DNA of 64,000 bases from Pseudomonadota bacterium (GTDB taxonomy: Bacteria; Pseudomonadota; Gammaproteobacteria; Burkholderiales; Rhodocyclaceae): positions 16,559 to 80,558 of the forward strand of contig JAGTRU010000022.1 in NCBI GenBank assembly GCA_018261905.1, read 5' to 3'. Below, piece by piece: positions 48,535-57,470 of the stretch. The first letter of the stretch is position 1; each line of letters starts with the position of its first letter. Made by a program: the position numbers and the translations under genes. Under the pieces are notes generated by a model. That model made no database searches, was not told the DNA's origin, and worked only from the letters and a program-made list of their open reading frames with translations.

Positions 48535-51054
48535 TCACAGCGCCATCGTTTGCCGGCTGACATCGCCGACGTGAGTGAAGTAGCGCATGCCCAGCCAGTC
48601 GGAGAGCTGGATGGCCGCGGCATCGAGCTCCCAGAGCAGGCCCGCCAGTTCGGCACAGGGCGAATTCGGCTGGCACTGGCCCAGTCGCACCCGTTCGAGA
48701 ACCGCCAGATCGAAGGTGCGCAACCGACCGAGCACATCCGGCAGGGGGCTGCCGCTCTCTTCGCCCAGTTCGCGGGCCATGCGTTCGAGATAGCGGGCGG
48801 CGACCTCGGCCTGGAAGATGACGCCATGCGGGTTGCTGTTGTCGAAGACCAACAGGTCGAGCACCGGCAGCAATTCGGGCAGGCGCGAGTAACGCGAGCG
48901 ATAGGTGATGATTGAATCGCTCAGTTCAAGCAACCACTCCAGGCTGCCCGAACCGCGCGACGACGACATGCTGAGGAAATTGGCGACCGTCTGGGCGAGG
49001 AAGGAGAGGCGTTCGAGACGGCGGCCGATGATCAGGAAACGCCAGCCATCGTCGCGCGTCATGTTGTCCATGGCGAAGCCGGTGAGCGACGAGGAAACGC
49101 TGAGCACGCGGTCGAGAAAGGCAATCGCCTCGGGCAGCGTCGGATGCGTCTTGAGCGCTGTCTGCTGCTCGCGCTGCAGGCGGTTCAGCGAATGCCAGTG
49201 ATCAAGCGAGAGGCGGTCGCGGACATGCGTCGCCGACCACAACAGGCTGCGGATATTACCGGCCAGGCTACCCGGCTGGTCCGGGTCGTAGATCGCTTCG
49301 AGGAGGACATGCTCGCTGCCTTCCTTGATCTTGGTATCCTCTTCCGGCGTCGGCAGGATGCGCAGATGCAGCGCCATATCCATCGCCGAAATCAAGGCCG
49401 GCGTCTTTTCGCCGGCCGATTCGACCACCCGACTCAGCGCCACCCGCAACATCCGGGCGCTGTCGTCGAAACGTTCGGAATAGCGACCGAGCCAGAACAG
49501 GTTCTCGACGACGCGCGAAGTCAGGTTGGCACCGGCCCGCACCAGGTCGCGCACGCCGAGAGAGGGCTTGAGCAGGCTGAAATCGCTGACCGGGCCGTTG
49601 GTCAGCACCCAGGTATCCTTCGAGGAACCGCCGCGCTGCATCGAGATGATGCGGTCGCTGGCGCCGGTCGCGACGCGGGCCAGGCCGCCGGGCATCACCG
49701 AATAACCGTCCGGCGTCGCCACGGCATAGGCGCGCAAGCCGACCGGCCGGGCGAGCAGACGCCGTTCGTGCGAACGGCTCCAGGTCGGCCCCTGCGACAG
49801 GTTGACCATTTCCTGGGCGACATAGGCATGTGGCCGGGCTTCGATGCGGCGCAGCATTTCCTCGCGCGCTTCGCCCTTCAGTTCGTGACCGAACACCGGG
49901 TCCATGCGCTGCGTCGGGTAGGCCGGCTTGATCACCAGGTCGTCGAAATTCTCGCGGACGTATTCGAGCGCCGGCTTCTCGCCGCACCACCAGGTCGCCA
50001 CCGAGGGCATCGCCAGTTCCTCGCCGAGCAGCTTGCGACAGATCGCCGGCAGAAAGCCCATCAAGGCGCCGGAGGATAGCAGGCCGCTACCCAGCGCATT
50101 GGCGATGACGACGCGCCCGGCCCGGGCGACATTGAGCAGACCGGGAATGCCAAGGGCGGAATCGCCGCGCAGTTCGAGCGGATCGCAGTAATCGTCGTCC
50201 TGCCGACGCAGGATGACGTGAATGCGTTTCAGGCCGCGCAGGGTCTTCAGATAGACGGTTTCGCCGCGCACCGCCAGGTCCTGCCCCTCGACCAGCGGGA
50301 AACCGAGATAGCGGGCCAGGTAGGCGTGTTCAAAATAGGTTTCGTTGTACGGTCCCGGGGTGAGCAACACGATGTGCGGCTGTTCGTCGCCCTCGACCGG
50401 CGCCAGCGCCGCCAGACCGTCCTGCTGGTCGTGGAAGAAATCGGCCAGATGCTGGACATGCAGGTCACGGAACATTTCCGGGAAGACGCGCGAGACCACC
50501 AGGCGATTTTCCAGCGCGTAACCGGCGCCGGAAGGCGCCTGCGTGCGATCGGCGATGACCCACCACTTGCCGTCCGGCGAGCGCGCCAGATCGACGGCGT
50601 ACTGGTGCAGCCAGGTGCCGCCGGCCGGCTTGATACCCTGACAGGGCCACAGGTAGCCGTGCTGGCCATAGACCAGGGCGGGCGGCAGCAGGCCGTCGGC
50701 GAGCAGTTTCTGTTCGCCGTAAAGATCGGCCAGCATGGCATTGAGCACGGTTGCCCGCTGGGCGACGGCGGCCGAAACTTCGGCCCATTCCTCGGGCGAA
50801 ATGATCAGCGGCAGCGGATCGAGCGCCCACGGCCGGTCGGCGCCGTTGGGATCGGCGTAGACGTTGTAGGTGACCCCGTTTTCCTGGATCCGCCGATCGA
50901 CGAAATCGAGCCGGCGGTGCATCTCGTCCGGCGCCACCGAATCGAGATGGATGAAAAACTGCCGCCAGTGCGGACGCACAGTACCGTCCGCGGCGAGCAT
51001 CTCGTCGTAGCGGCGGGCAGTGTGGGGATAGATTGCGAGTAGTGTGCGGGCCAT
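48535..51054 (-). CDS. Circularly permuted ATP-grasp protein fused to an alpha-E domain (module A)
   Basis: An 839-aa fusion. Residues ~1-490 are the circularly permuted type 2 ATP-grasp (DUF404/DUF407) with GPYNETYFEHAYLARYLGFP, ILRRQDDDYCDPLELRGDSA, and the C-terminal VMPGGLARVATG and GGSSKDTWVL segments. Residues ~515-839 are an alpha-E (DUF403) all-helical domain beginning SRVVENLFWLGRYSERFDD. The position where module B has a Gly-rich loop (GAGGYGM) here reads KPAYPTQRMDPVFGHEL, a visible difference. It lies 2 bp before the transglutaminase gene. Family members are predicted amide/peptide ligases. Confidence 0.92.
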   Translation of the reverse strand: MARTLLAIYPHTARRYDEMLAADGTVRPHWRQFFIHLDSVAPDEMHRRLDFVDRRIQENGVTYNVYADPNGADRPWALDPLPLIISPEEWAEVSAAVAQRATVLNAMLADLYGEQKLLADGLLPPALVYGQHGYLWPCQGIKPAGGTWLHQYAVDLARSPDGKWWVIADRTQAPSGAGYALENRLVVSRVFPEMFRDLHVQHLADFFHDQQDGLAALAPVEGDEQPHIVLLTPGPYNETYFEHAYLARYLGFPLVEGQDLAVRGETVYLKTLRGLKRIHVILRRQDDDYCDPLELRGDSALGIPGLLNVARAGRVVIANALGSGLLSSGALMGFLPAICRKLLGEELAMPSVATWWCGEKPALEYVRENFDDLVIKPAYPTQRMDPVFGHELKGEAREEMLRRIEARPHAYVAQEMVNLSQGPTWSRSHERRLLARPVGLRAYAVATPDGYSVMPGGLARVATGASDRIISMQRGGSSKDTWVLTNGPVSDFSLLKPSLGVRDLVRAGANLTSRVVENLFWLGRYSERFDDSARMLRVALSRVVESAGEKTPALISAMDMALHLRILPTPEEDTKIKEGSEHVLLEAIYDPDQPGSLAGNIRSLLWSATHVRDRLSLDHWHSLNRLQREQQTALKTHPTLPEAIAFLDRVLSVSSSLTGFAMDNMTRDDGWRFLIIGRRLERLSFLAQTVANFLSMSSSRGSGSLEWLLELSDSIITYRSRYSRLPELLPVLDLLVFDNSNPHGVIFQAEVAARYLERMARELGEESGSPLPDVLGRLRTFDLAVLERVRLGQCQPNSPCAELAGLLWELDAAAIQLSDWLGMRYFTHVGDVSRQTMAL

Positions 51055-51070
51055 TCAGCCAGTCGAGCAA

Positions 51071-51123
51071 TGCGGGCGGGCTGTTTCCAGCCCTTGTTCG
51101 CGGCCCGGGGGCCGCCACCCGCA
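51071..51123 (-). ncRNA. Predicted structured RNA leader before the ATP-grasp-alpha-E fusion gene
   Basis: In the 79-nt gap the minus-strand RNA can form an outer stem TGCGGG / CCCGCA enclosing two hairpins, CGGCC-cccg-GGCCG and GGGCTG-GAAA-CAGCCC, the latter with a GNRA tetraloop. The fusion-gene ATG 17 nt later has no Shine-Dalgarno sequence. A regulatory element is plausible but unproven; GC-rich spacers can pair by chance. Confidence 0.4.
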
Positions 51124-51133
51124 TCAGGAAGGG

Positions 51134-54100
51134 TTAGGAACGGCGCAAGTCTAGCGTAAACGGGTGCTCCCCGGTAATTACCGGCGTGCCGACCAGCATC
51201 TTGCCCGGCGTGTGGCCGAAGCGGAAGAAACGCGCCAGACGGCGGCTTTCCGCCTCGAAGGCATTGACCGGGAAGGTATCGAAACTGCGTCCGCCCGGAT
51301 GCGCCACGTGGTACTGGCAACCGCCCAGCGAACGCTGCATCCAGGTATCGACGATGTCAAAGACCAGCGGCGCATGCACGCCGATCGTCGGATGCAGGCA
51401 GGACGCCGGCTGCCAGGCGCGATAACGCACGCCGGCGACGAATTCGCCGTTGGTGCCGGTATTCTGCAGCGGCACGGGGACGCCGTTGCAGGTCAGCACG
51501 TAACGATCCGGCGCCATGCCCTTGACCTTGACCTGGACGCGCTCGACCGAGGAATCGACGTAACGCACCGTGGTCCCGGCACTGCCCTCCTCGCCCATGA
51601 CATGCCAGGGTTCGAGGGCGTGACGCAATTCGAACTCGATGCCCTTGACGGCGAAATCGCCGTATTTCGGGAAGCGGAATTCGAAATGCGGGGCGAACCA
51701 TTCCGTCTTGAAGGCAAAGCCCGCCTCGGCCATTTCCTGCATGACATCCTTGAAATCCTGCTCGGCGTAGAAGGGCAGCATGAAGCGGTCGTGCAACTCG
51801 GTACCCCAGCGCGCCAGGCGGGCCGGTTCGTAAGGTTCTTCCCAGAAGCGGGCGATCATGGCGCGCAGCAGCAATTGCTGGGCGAGCGACATGCGGGCGT
51901 GCGGCGGCATTTCGAAGGCGCGCAGTTCGAGCAGACCGAGGCGGCCGGTCGGGCCGTCCGGCGAATACAGCTTGTCAATGCAGAACTCGGAACGGTGCGT
52001 ATTGCCGGTGACGTCGGTGAGCAGGTTGCGCAGGATGCGGTCGATCAGCCAGGGCGGGACGACGCCGCCCGGCTGCGGAATCTGCTTGAAGGCAATTTCC
52101 AGTTCGTACAGCGAATCGTTGCGTGCCTCATCGACGCGCGGCGCCTGGCTGGTCGGCCCGATGAACAGGCCGGAGAACAGGTAGGACAGGCTCGGATGAT
52201 TGTGCCAGTAGGCGATCAGGCTCTTCAGCAGGTCCGGCCGACGGAGGAAGGGCGAATCGTTCGGCGTCGCGCCGCCGAGCACGAAGTGATTGCCACCGCC
52301 GGTGCCGGTGTGGCGGCCATCGACCATGAATTTCTCGGTGGTCAGGCGGGTCAGGTGCGCCGCATCGTAAAGATGGGTGGTCTGCTCGACTAGCTGATCC
52401 CAGCTCTTCGCCGGGTGGATATTGACTTCGATGACGCCGGGGTCGGGCGTCACGCGGAAATGCGTCAGGCGCGGATCGGAGGGCGGCTCGTAGCCTTCCA
52501 TGATCACCGGCAGATTCATCTCTTCGGCGGTGGCTTCGACGGCGGCGACGATTTCCAGGTAGTCGTCGAGTTTCTCGGTCGGCGGCATGAAGATGTAGAG
52601 CTTGCCGTCGCGCGGCTCGGCGCACATTGCGAGACGCGTGATCCAGGCCGCCGATTCCTTGAAACCGGGGCGGGTGTCGGTCGGTTTTTCCCAGGGATGG
52701 CCCTGGCCGGGCGCGGCGGCGAAGCCGGCAGCGGAACCGCTGCGTCTATCCTGCATCTGCGGCGCCCGGGCTTCCCGGTGGCCATCGACGCGAGCCCGCA
52801 GCTCGGCATGGCTGGCCAGCGGATCGGTGGCCATCTCGGCATCCGGCGGATTGACGTAGGGATAGTCGCTCTGCGCCGTCCATGGCTGCGAGTCGATCGG
52901 CAGGCGATAACCCATCGCCGAATCGCCGGGGAACAGATAGCAGCGCTCGGCACGCAGGAACCACGGCCCGGTCTGCCATTGGTCGGCCAGGTTTTTCATG
53001 ATCGGCAGGGTATAACCGACGGTGTACTTCAGCCCCTGGGTGAACACCTTCATCAGGCGTTCGCGCTCCAGTTCGTCATCGACGCGCGAATCGAAGGGAT
53101 CGACATTGCCCGGCAGGCGGCGCTCGCGCCACATGTAGTAATAGACGTCCTCGAAGGCTGGGAAGACGTGTTCGCCCGTGACGCCTAGGCGTTCGGCTAC
53201 GCGGCGCAGGAAATGCCCCGCCTGCTCGGCGGTGACGCCGTAATCCTTGCGCTCGTCGGCGTACAGCGCCGGGGCATTCCAGATTGGCTCGCCATCCTTG
53301 CGCCAGAAGCAGTTCAGCGACCAGCGCGGCAACTGCTCGCCGGGATACCACTTGCCCTGGCCGAAATGCATCAGGCCGTTCGGCGCATATTTCTCGCGCA
53401 GGCGGTGGAACAGTTCGGCGGCAAAGAAGCGTTTGGTTGGGCCGAGGGCGGCGGTATTCCATTCGGCACCATCCGGATCGTCGACGGCGACGAAGGTCGG
53501 CTCGCCGCCCTGGGTCAGGCGGACATCGAGTTCCTGCAGGGTGCCGTCGATCTTGTGCCCGAGATTTTCAATTTCCAGCCACTGCTCATCGGTATACGGC
53601 TTGGTCACGCGCGGCGCTTCCCAAATACGCGAAACTCCCATGTGGTGGGCAAACTCGGTTTCGCATTCGTCGATGCCGCCGCTGATCGGCGCGGCCGACG
53701 AGGGTTCCGGGGTGCAGGCGAGCGGGATATGACCTTCGCCGGCAAACAACCCGGACGTCGGATCGAGACCGATCCAGCCAGCGCCCGGCAGGTAGACTTC
53801 GGTCCAGGCGTGCAGATCGGTGAAATCGGCTTCCGGGCCGGACGGGCCATCCAGCGATTTGACGTCGGCCGTCAGCTGGATCAGGTAGCCGGACACGAAA
53901 CGCGCCGCCAGGCCGAGGTGGCGCAGCACCTGCACCAGCAGCCAGGCCGAGTCGCGGCAGGAGCCGGAACGCTTGGTCAGCGTTTCTTCGGGCGTCTGGA
54001 CGCCGGGTTCCATGCGGATGGTGTAGCCGATGTCCTGCTGCACCCGGGCATTGATCGCCACCAGGAAATCGACGCTGCGCAGCGGTTCGAGCGAAATGCT

Positions 54101-54496
54101 GGCGACGTACTGCGCGAAGGCCGGACCATAGTCGACCTTGTAGAGATAGGGTGCCAGTTCGTGACGCTCGCCGGCCTCGTAGGCGAAGGGAATCTTCTCG
54201 GCATGCGGCTCGAGGAAGAAGTCGAAGGGATTGATGACCGACATCTCGGCCACCATGTCGACCTCGACGCGGAACTCGCGGGTTTTTTCCGGGAATACCA
54301 GGCGCGCCAGGTAATTCCCCTGCGGATCCTGCTGCCAGTTGATGAAGTGCTTTTCCGGCCCGACCTTCAGCGAGTAGGAAAGAATGCGCGTCCGTGAATG
54401 CGGACAGGGGCGCAGACGAATGACCTGCGGGCCGAGATTGATCAGGCGATCATAGGAGTAATGCGTGACGTGATTTAGTGCGACGTGAATGGACAC
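51134..54496 (-). CDS. Large transglutaminase-like protein with DUF2126 (module A)
   Basis: A 1120-aa protein with GTG start (GGAG about 9 nt upstream). The N-terminal third is a transglutaminase unit with Cys ~180 ([13 protein letters not shown]), His ([15 protein letters not shown]) and Asp ([14 protein letters not shown]), preceded by the beta N-region ([20 protein letters not shown]). From about residue 300 it is DUF2126, with [34 protein letters not shown] and [23 protein letters not shown]2126 resembles a glutamine-synthetase/GCS-type carboxylate-amine ligase fold, so the protein may both make and cut amide bonds; that is inference. No signal peptide. Confidence 0.92.
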   Translation of the reverse strand: MSIHVALNHVTHYSYDRLINLGPQVIRLRPCPHSRTRILSYSLKVGPEKHFINWQQDPQGNYLARLVFPEKTREFRVEVDMVAEMSVINPFDFFLEPHAEKIPFAYEAGERHELAPYLYKVDYGPAFAQYVASISLEPLRSVDFLVAINARVQQDIGYTIRMEPGVQTPEETLTKRSGSCRDSAWLLVQVLRHLGLAARFVSGYLIQLTADVKSLDGPSGPEADFTDLHAWTEVYLPGAGWIGLDPTSGLFAGEGHIPLACTPEPSSAAPISGGIDECETEFAHHMGVSRIWEAPRVTKPYTDEQWLEIENLGHKIDGTLQELDVRLTQGGEPTFVAVDDPDGAEWNTAALGPTKRFFAAELFHRLREKYAPNGLMHFGQGKWYPGEQLPRWSLNCFWRKDGEPIWNAPALYADERKDYGVTAEQAGHFLRRVAERLGVTGEHVFPAFEDVYYYMWRERRLPGNVDPFDSRVDDELERERLMKVFTQGLKYTVGYTLPIMKNLADQWQTGPWFLRAERCYLFPGDSAMGYRLPIDSQPWTAQSDYPYVNPPDAEMATDPLASHAELRARVDGHREARAPQMQDRRSGSAAGFAAAPGQGHPWEKPTDTRPGFKESAAWITRLAMCAEPRDGKLYIFMPPTEKLDDYLEIVAAVEATAEEMNLPVIMEGYEPPSDPRLTHFRVTPDPGVIEVNIHPAKSWDQLVEQTTHLYDAAHLTRLTTEKFMVDGRHTGTGGGNHFVLGGATPNDSPFLRRPDLLKSLIAYWHNHPSLSYLFSGLFIGPTSQAPRVDEARNDSLYELEIAFKQIPQPGGVVPPWLIDRILRNLLTDVTGNTHRSEFCIDKLYSPDGPTGRLGLLELRAFEMPPHARMSLAQQLLLRAMIARFWEEPYEPARLARWGTELHDRFMLPFYAEQDFKDVMQEMAEAGFAFKTEWFAPHFEFRFPKYGDFAVKGIEFELRHALEPWHVMGEEGSAGTTVRYVDSSVERVQVKVKGMAPDRYVLTCNGVPVPLQNTGTNGEFVAGVRYRAWQPASCLHPTIGVHAPLVFDIVDTWMQRSLGGCQYHVAHPGGRSFDTFPVNAFEAESRRLARFFRFGHTPGKMLVGTPVITGEHPFTLDLRRS

Positions 54497-54616
54497 GGGC
54501 TTGCTCCGGGCAAATAGACTGAAAGGCTAAAAGCAAGACACGAACCAGCTTGCAAGCCATTGATTTTTCGAATCAGAAAATGGCAACGGCACCAAGCCAA
54601 AGCCGAAACCGATGGA

Positions 54617-54639
54617 AGGCGCACCACAGCGGTGCGCCT
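54617..54639 (-). terminator. Hairpin after the aminotransferase gene
   Basis: AGGCGCACC / GGTGCGCCT, a 9-bp perfect stem with a 5-nt loop, 11 nt past the aminotransferase stop. The T-run is poor. It may separate the aminotransferase from the transglutaminase operon that starts 120 bp later. Confidence 0.55.
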
Positions 54640-54650
54640 CGACCAGGGGA

Positions 54651-55778
54651 TTATTTTACTTGCACCAATGCGTCAGCCAGATGACGGACCGTGCGCTCGA
54701 TATTGTGCAGCTTGTCCAGCCCGAACAGGCCGACCCGGAAAGTCCGGTAATCGGCCGGCTCGTCGCACTGCAGCGGCACCCCGGCGGCGGTCTGCAGACC
54801 GAGACCAACGAACTTCTTGCCGGACTGGATATCCGGGTCGCAGGTGTAGCTGACGACGACACCCGGCGCCCCGAAACCTTCGGCCGCGACACTGGGAAAA
54901 CCATTGGCGGCCAACAGCGCCCGCACCTGATCGCCAAGCGCCTGCTGTTCGGCTTGAATTTTGTCAAAACCGTAGGCTTCCATCTCCAGCATCACCTCGC
55001 GCAAGCGGGCAATGCCATCGGTCGGCATCGTCGCGTGATAGGCATGGCCACCCGCTTCGTAGCTTTCCATGATCTGCAGCCATTTTTTCAGGTCGCAGGC
55101 GAAGCTGCTGCTGGTCGTCGCGTCGATCGCCGCCCTCGCCCGCTCGCCGAGCATCACCAGCGCACAGCACGGCGAAGCGCTCCAGCCCTTCTGCGGCGCA
55201 CTGATCAGCACGTCGACGCCAGTGGCTGCCATATCGACCCAGATCGTCCCGGAGGCAACACAATCGAGCACGAACAAGCCGCCGACGGCATGTACGGCCT
55301 TGGCGACCGCCTCCATGTAGTCGGTCGGCAGGATGATGCCGGACGCCGTTTCGACGTGCGGCGCAAAGACCACGGCCGGCTTCTCACGCAGGATGGCGGC
55401 GACGACTTCGGCGATCGGCGGCGGCGCAAACGGCGACTGGGAAGTTTCACCCTGGCGGCGGGCCTTGAGCACGATAGCTTCGGACGGAATCCGCCCCATC
55501 TCGAAAATCTGCGTCCAGCGGAAACTGAACCAGCCATTGCGGATCACCAGCACCTTCTGGTCAGTAGCGAACTGCCGGGCCACGGCCTCCATGCCAAAAG
55601 TGCCGCTGCCCGGCACGATGGCCACAGCCTGCGCGCCATACACCTGCTTGAGAATCCGCGAAACATCGCGCATCACGCCCTGGAAGGACTGCGACATGTG
55701 GTTCAGGGCGCGGTCGGTATAGACCACGGAATATTCGAGCAGGCCGTCGGGGTCGACGGCGGGCAGCAGGCGGGACAT
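54651..55778 (-). CDS. Class V aminotransferase (alanine-glyoxylate/serine-pyruvate type)
   Basis: A PLP enzyme of 375 aa. The track start lies in the repeat element; ATG 55778 (MSRLLPAVDPDGLLEYSVVY) has AGGAG 8 nt upstream. Fold-type I features are present: PGSGTFGMEAVARQF, the His-Glu substrate region AVVFAPHVETASGI, the Asp of LFVLDCVASG and the PLP lysine in SAPQKGWSASPCC. The natural amino donor and acceptor cannot be told from sequence. It lies in the same direction upstream of module A and might supply an amino acid or keto acid for it, but a hairpin and a gap stand between them. Confidence 0.88.
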   Translation of the reverse strand: MSRLLPAVDPDGLLEYSVVYTDRALNHMSQSFQGVMRDVSRILKQVYGAQAVAIVPGSGTFGMEAVARQFATDQKVLVIRNGWFSFRWTQIFEMGRIPSEAIVLKARRQGETSQSPFAPPPIAEVVAAILREKPAVVFAPHVETASGIILPTDYMEAVAKAVHAVGGLFVLDCVASGTIWVDMAATGVDVLISAPQKGWSASPCCALVMLGERARAAIDATTSSSFACDLKKWLQIMESYEAGGHAYHATMPTDGIARLREVMLEMEAYGFDKIQAEQQALGDQVRALLAANGFPSVAAEGFGAPGVVVSYTCDPDIQSGKKFVGLGLQTAAGVPLQCDEPADYRTFRVGLFGLDKLHNIERTVRHLADALVQVK

Positions 55779-55887
55779 GGGGTGGCTCCTGAGAGTGTTT
55801 TTGTTGATTTGGGCTTTTGTTGATTCGGGAGAATAACGCCAAAGAGGGATTTCGGGATGTTTCGGCTCGCGGCAAATTGGGTTCTGG

Positions 55888-56124
55888 TTTGTTTGGCGGC
55901 TCGTTTCCGCCTTGAGGGCGGGCATACTTTCTTCTTGCTTCGCCAAGAAGAAAGTAGCCAAAGAAGAAGGCGACCCCAGGGTCGGCGCCCGCTGCGCGGG
56001 TCCCTTGCGCTACTCGAAACGCCGGGCGGCTGGCTAAACTCGCCTTCGGCTCAGACAACGCCAGCCGACTTCCCCCGGCATTCCTGCGTTGCTCAGCGCC
56101 TCTCATGGGGACCCGAAAAACGTC
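55888..56124 (+). repeat. Extragenic repeat element, left copy
   Basis: About 237 nt in the gene-free stretch 55779-56519. The outer 93 nt match the right copy with only four differences by eye and include a 30-nt hairpin, ACTTTCTTCTTG-CTTCGC-CAAGAAGAAAGT (55926-55955), followed by GTAGCCAAAGAAGAAGGCGA. The inner part is more diverged but shares CTGCGCTACTCG-like, CTCAGACA and ATGGGGACCCG blocks. ORFs here (TFFLLRQEESSQRRRR) are translations of the repeat and not genes. Confidence 0.85.
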
Positions 56125-56210
56125 ACGAAACGACGGCTCTGCCCTGAAAAAACGCCTACAGCAGCCGAATACAAAATTCAGGCAATATTGAGTTCAGTCG
56201 GTTCGGCGGC

Positions 56211-56452
56211 GACGCTTTTCCGGGTCCCCATGTGGAGCGCCGAGCAACGGAGCTGATGGCGGATAAAGGGCGAGGACTGTCTGAGGCCCGCAGGGCCGAG
56301 TTCCGCAGCCCCCGCCAGCAGCGAGTAGCGCAGGGAAGTCGGCGCAGCCGACCGCGTAGCCTGGGGTCGCCTTCTTCTTTGGCTACTTTCTTCTTGGCGA
56401 AGCAAGAAGAAAGTACGCCCGCCCGCAAGGCGGAAAACAGCCGCCAAACAAC
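56211..56452 (-). repeat. Extragenic repeat element, right copy (inverted)
   Basis: About 242 nt in inverted orientation to the left copy, with an 86-nt spacer. Contains the same 30-nt hairpin (56385-56414) and the same block order. The pair could pair with each other to form a long cruciform or stem. The remaining bases of the 741-bp gap show no gene. Confidence 0.85.
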
Positions 56453-56519
56453 GAAATACCTATCTACGAAGGACAACTCCGGCCACCCCAATAACCGGCT
56501 GGCCGGAGAAAAGCAAACC

Positions 56520-57467
56520 TTAAGCCGCCTCCGCCATCGGCACCAAAAAGTCCTTGCTGATCCCATCCCCCAACATATAGATGTGATCCATAAAATCCGT
56601 CAGCCACTCATGCAGCCCCTGCTCGAGAATGTCCTCAACCCGCGCGTAATGCAGTTTGGCATGCAGCAAACCCGCCTGCCGCTGGGTTTCGCCGGAATGC
56701 CGGTTGGCGATCAGGTCGAGATTCTTGACCACGCCGTTCATGCAAAAATGCAGCGAACGCGGCATGTCTTCGCGCAGGATCAGCAGTTCGGCCACCCGTT
56801 CCGGCGTGATCACGTCACGGTACACCTTGCGATAGACCTCGAAGGCCGATACCGAGCGGAGCAAGGCGCCCCACTGGTAGAAGTCGGTGGCGCCTTCGTC
56901 GCCATGCGGGCGCAGGACGTGGTATTTGACGTCGAGTATGCGCGCCGTGTTGTCGGCCCGTTCGAGCAGCGTGCCGAGGCGGATAAAGTGATAGGCCTTG
57001 TCCTGCAGCAGCGTGCCCAACGTCGTGCCGCGCGACAGCGAGGAACGCATCTTGACCCATTCGAAAAATTCGCTGATCCCGGCATTGAGCAGTTGCTCGA
57101 AACTCTTTTCCCGCGCTTCCAGCCAGGTGGCATTCAGCGTTTCCCACATTTCGGTGGTGATTGTGCCGCGCACGGCGTGGGCGTTTTCGCGGGCCATGCG
57201 CAGGCAGCTATGGATGGAGGCAAAGTTGTCGGCATCACTGACCATGAAGCGCAGAACGTTTTCGGCGGTAATTTCCGAATATTTCTTGGCGTAGGTTTCC
57301 TCGAGGCTGTTCAAGGCGATGATCGCATTCCAGTTCTGGTTGGCGGCCTCCAGCGATTGCGGCACCAGGGACATCTGCCAGGTAACGTCGAGCAGACGGG
57401 CGAGGTTCTCCGCTCTTTCAATGTAGCGGGACATCCAGAACAAATGATCGGCAGTACGACTTAGCAT
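56520..57467 (-). CDS. Stand-alone alpha-E domain protein (module B)
   Basis: A 315-aa all-helical DUF403 (alpha-E) protein starting MLSRTADHLFWMSRYIERAE, which matches the start of the alpha-E half of the module A fusion (VVENLFWLGRYSERFDD). RENAHAVRGTITTEMWETLN is another family block. The activity is unknown; it is usually coded with a circularly permuted ATP-grasp gene, here 3 bp upstream. It is probably its partner subunit. Confidence 0.93.
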   Translation of the reverse strand: MLSRTADHLFWMSRYIERAENLARLLDVTWQMSLVPQSLEAANQNWNAIIALNSLEETYAKKYSEITAENVLRFMVSDADNFASIHSCLRMARENAHAVRGTITTEMWETLNATWLEAREKSFEQLLNAGISEFFEWVKMRSSLSRGTTLGTLLQDKAYHFIRLGTLLERADNTARILDVKYHVLRPHGDEGATDFYQWGALLRSVSAFEVYRKVYRDVITPERVAELLILREDMPRSLHFCMNGVVKNLDLIANRHSGETQRQAGLLHAKLHYARVEDILEQGLHEWLTDFMDHIYMLGDGISKDFLVPMAEAA

Positions 57468-57470
57468 GGC

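Noticed and set aside
55779-55961. N-terminal extension of the aminotransferase (MATFFLAKQEES...)
   Set aside because: It is encoded by the repeat element. The internal ATG at 55778 has a proper AGGAG site and gives the family length.
55857-56147. ORF containing TFFLLRQEESSQRRRRPQ, and its partner at 56178-56447
   Set aside because: Both are translations of the two inverted repeat copies in corresponding frames; the sequence carries no domain and the repeat explains it.
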